DNA of 64,000 nucleotides, taken from Desertimonas sp963772825 (GTDB lineage Bacteria > Actinomycetota > Acidimicrobiia > Acidimicrobiales > Ilumatobacteraceae). Shown here piece by piece: positions 63,217-64,000 of the stretch. The stretch is taken from positions 248,001 to 312,000 of the forward strand of contig CAVYYX010000006.1 in NCBI GenBank assembly GCA_963772825.1, in the 5' to 3' direction. Position numbers and translations under genes: made by a program. Below the pieces are notes generated by a model. That model was not told the origin of the DNA. It searched no databases and worked only from the letters and a program-made list of their open reading frames with translations. The first letter of the stretch is position 1; each line of letters starts with the position of its first letter.

Positions 63217-63552
63217 GTTCATTGCGTTCCCCGGCCACGCAGGCCGCTGCTGGCCACTCCCTCGCTGGCGCTCGTCGCTCGCATCGGAGGACCTGTCCAC
63301 CCCCGTTCATTGCGTTCCCCGGCCACGCAGGCCGCTGCTGGCCACTCCCTCGCTGGCGCTCGGTCGCTCGCATCGGAGGACGTGTCCACCCCCGTTCATT
63401 GCGTTCCCCGGCCACGCAGGCCGCTGCTGGCCACTCCTCGGCTGGCGCCTCGTCGCTCGCATCGGAGGACCTGTCCACCCCCCTTATTCCCACGCAGCCG
63501 CTGCTGGCCACCCCGCTGGCGCTCGTCGCTCGCACGGAGGACCGTCCACATG
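63217..63552. repeat. Four-copy 88-bp tandem repeat
   Basis: Units begin at 63217, 63305, 63394 and about 63482 (GTTCATTGCGTTCCCCGGCC...). The fourth is degenerate with several deletions. A single inverted copy is at 37941-38008. The 397-base gap between nuoF-like and MpaB genes holds little else. Confidence 0.9.
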
Positions 63553-63582
63553 CGTTCAGTCACATCGGCGCTCTTTCGTTCG

Positions 63583-63588
63583 TACGAT
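63583..63588 (+). promoter_or_regulatory. -10 box, leaderless MpaB-like start
   Basis: TACGAT, 8 nt, then ATG 63597 (5 nt before GTG 63594). Confidence 0.4.
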
Positions 63589-63596
63589 CGGCGGTG

Positions 63597-64000
63597 ATGG
63601 TGGAAACGAGTGGGCCGACGGCATCGCTGCGCACGGCCCTCGCCGAAGCGGTGCGGTCGCGGGTCGCCGGTTCGTCACCCGACACGACGATCTTCACGGC
63701 ACCGGGACCGCGCTGGTTCCCCGAGGATGCGGCCATCCGCGCCGTTCACGGCGACGCCGCGATGTTCGTCGGTGGCCTGCGCGCCCTCGTCCTGCAGTCC
63801 CTCCATCCGCTGGCGATGGCGGGCGTCGCCGGGCACTCCGGCTATCGCGGAGACCCATGGGGCCGCCTCCAACGAACAAGCCAGTTCCTTGCGGCCACCA
63901 CGTTCGGGTCGGTCGACGTCGCCGAACGCGCCGTCAACCGCGTCAGGACGGTCCACGACAGGGTCGCCGGGACCGCCCCTGACGGCCGGGCTTACCGGGC
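63597..64000 (+). CDS. MpaB/DUF2236 (Lcp-like) oxygenase, partial
   Basis: The frame from ATG 63597 is open to the window end (134 codons). RWFPEDAAIRAVHGDAAMFVGGLRALVLQSLHPLAMAGVAGHSGYRGDPWGRLQRTSQFLAATTFG matches the N-terminal part of DUF2236 proteins, heme-linked oxygenases related to latex-clearing protein and MpaB. The conserved histidines in VHGDAAM and SLHPLAM are present. Substrate unknown. Confidence 0.85.
   Translation, partial: MVETSGPTASLRTALAEAVRSRVAGSSPDTTIFTAPGPRWFPEDAAIRAVHGDAAMFVGGLRALVLQSLHPLAMAGVAGHSGYRGDPWGRLQRTSQFLAATTFGSVDVAERAVNRVRTVHDRVAGTAPDGRAYR

Noticed and set aside
63200..63535. N-terminal extension of the NuoF-like protein with repeated EEWPAAACVAGER units
   Set aside because: It is translation of the 88-bp tandem repeat, not protein; ATG 63199 gives the normal family start.
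63217..63552. CRISPR array
   Set aside because: Repeats are 88 bp and directly adjoining with no spacers; no cas genes.

Overview
The window is GC-rich and looks actinobacterial. Supporting signs are many GTG/TTG starts, TANNNT boxes 6-9 nt ahead of start codons (leaderless transcription), an inositol-3-phosphate synthase, a WhiB-like remnant and a full RecBCD set. Gene content and protein style suggest class Acidimicrobiia (Ilumatobacter-like). That placement is inference; no search was run.

Region 1 (1-9.9 kb) is a decaying accessory island. It carries surface-polysaccharide genes (methyltransferase, GT2 and GT61 glycosyltransferases, a frameshifted FkbM methyltransferase), a protein with two copies of an unrecognised domain, and scraps of IS481, IS21 (istB) and IS3 elements, an acyl-CoA-synthetase-like fragment and a WhiB-like fragment.

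Region 2 (9.9-16.9 kb) is the highlight: a lasso-peptide cluster. In order it has a broken asparagine-synthase copy, a nucleotidyltransferase (NTP_transf_5 type), an asparagine-synthase-like cyclase lacking the glutaminase half, a 49-residue precursor, a B2 transglutaminase-like leader peptidase, an HPr-kinase-like lasso peptide kinase, an ABC exporter with two frame breaks and a PqqD-like B1 leader-recognition protein. The precursor encodes Gly1/Asp9 for a nine-residue macrolactam ring and ends in serine, the residue that kinases of this type phosphorylate.

Region 3 (16.9-22.6 kb) has divergent folD and ino1, then a 2-oxoglutarate/Fe(II) oxygenase, a second, decayed lasso-kinase homologue and a GT4 glycosyltransferase.

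Region 4 (22.6-31.5 kb) is an oligopeptide ABC importer: dppB, dppC, a fused dppD-dppF ATPase and two paralogous binding proteins, with a vapBC toxin-antitoxin pair between the paralogues.

Region 5 (31.5-64 kb) is mostly housekeeping: 5-formyl-THF cyclo-ligase (frame-broken, plus a partial extra copy), flavin reductase, an RRM protein, ilvD, esterase-lgt-gatCAB, an M48 protease, recC-recB-recD-ybaK, an ICL/PEPM-family enzyme, an MFS exporter, a thioesterase, a GT2-methyltransferase fusion, uridine phosphorylase, aguB-aguA (agmatine to putrescine), a MOSC protein, tetR-yjbR-ggct, an HD phosphohydrolase, a NuoF-like protein and the start of an MpaB/DUF2236 oxygenase. Several families of intergenic palindromes and an 88-bp tandem repeat lie between these genes. 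Seven or more coding regions carry apparent single-base frame slips, so either real decay or indel errors in the assembly must be considered. No tRNA, rRNA or CRISPR was recognised.
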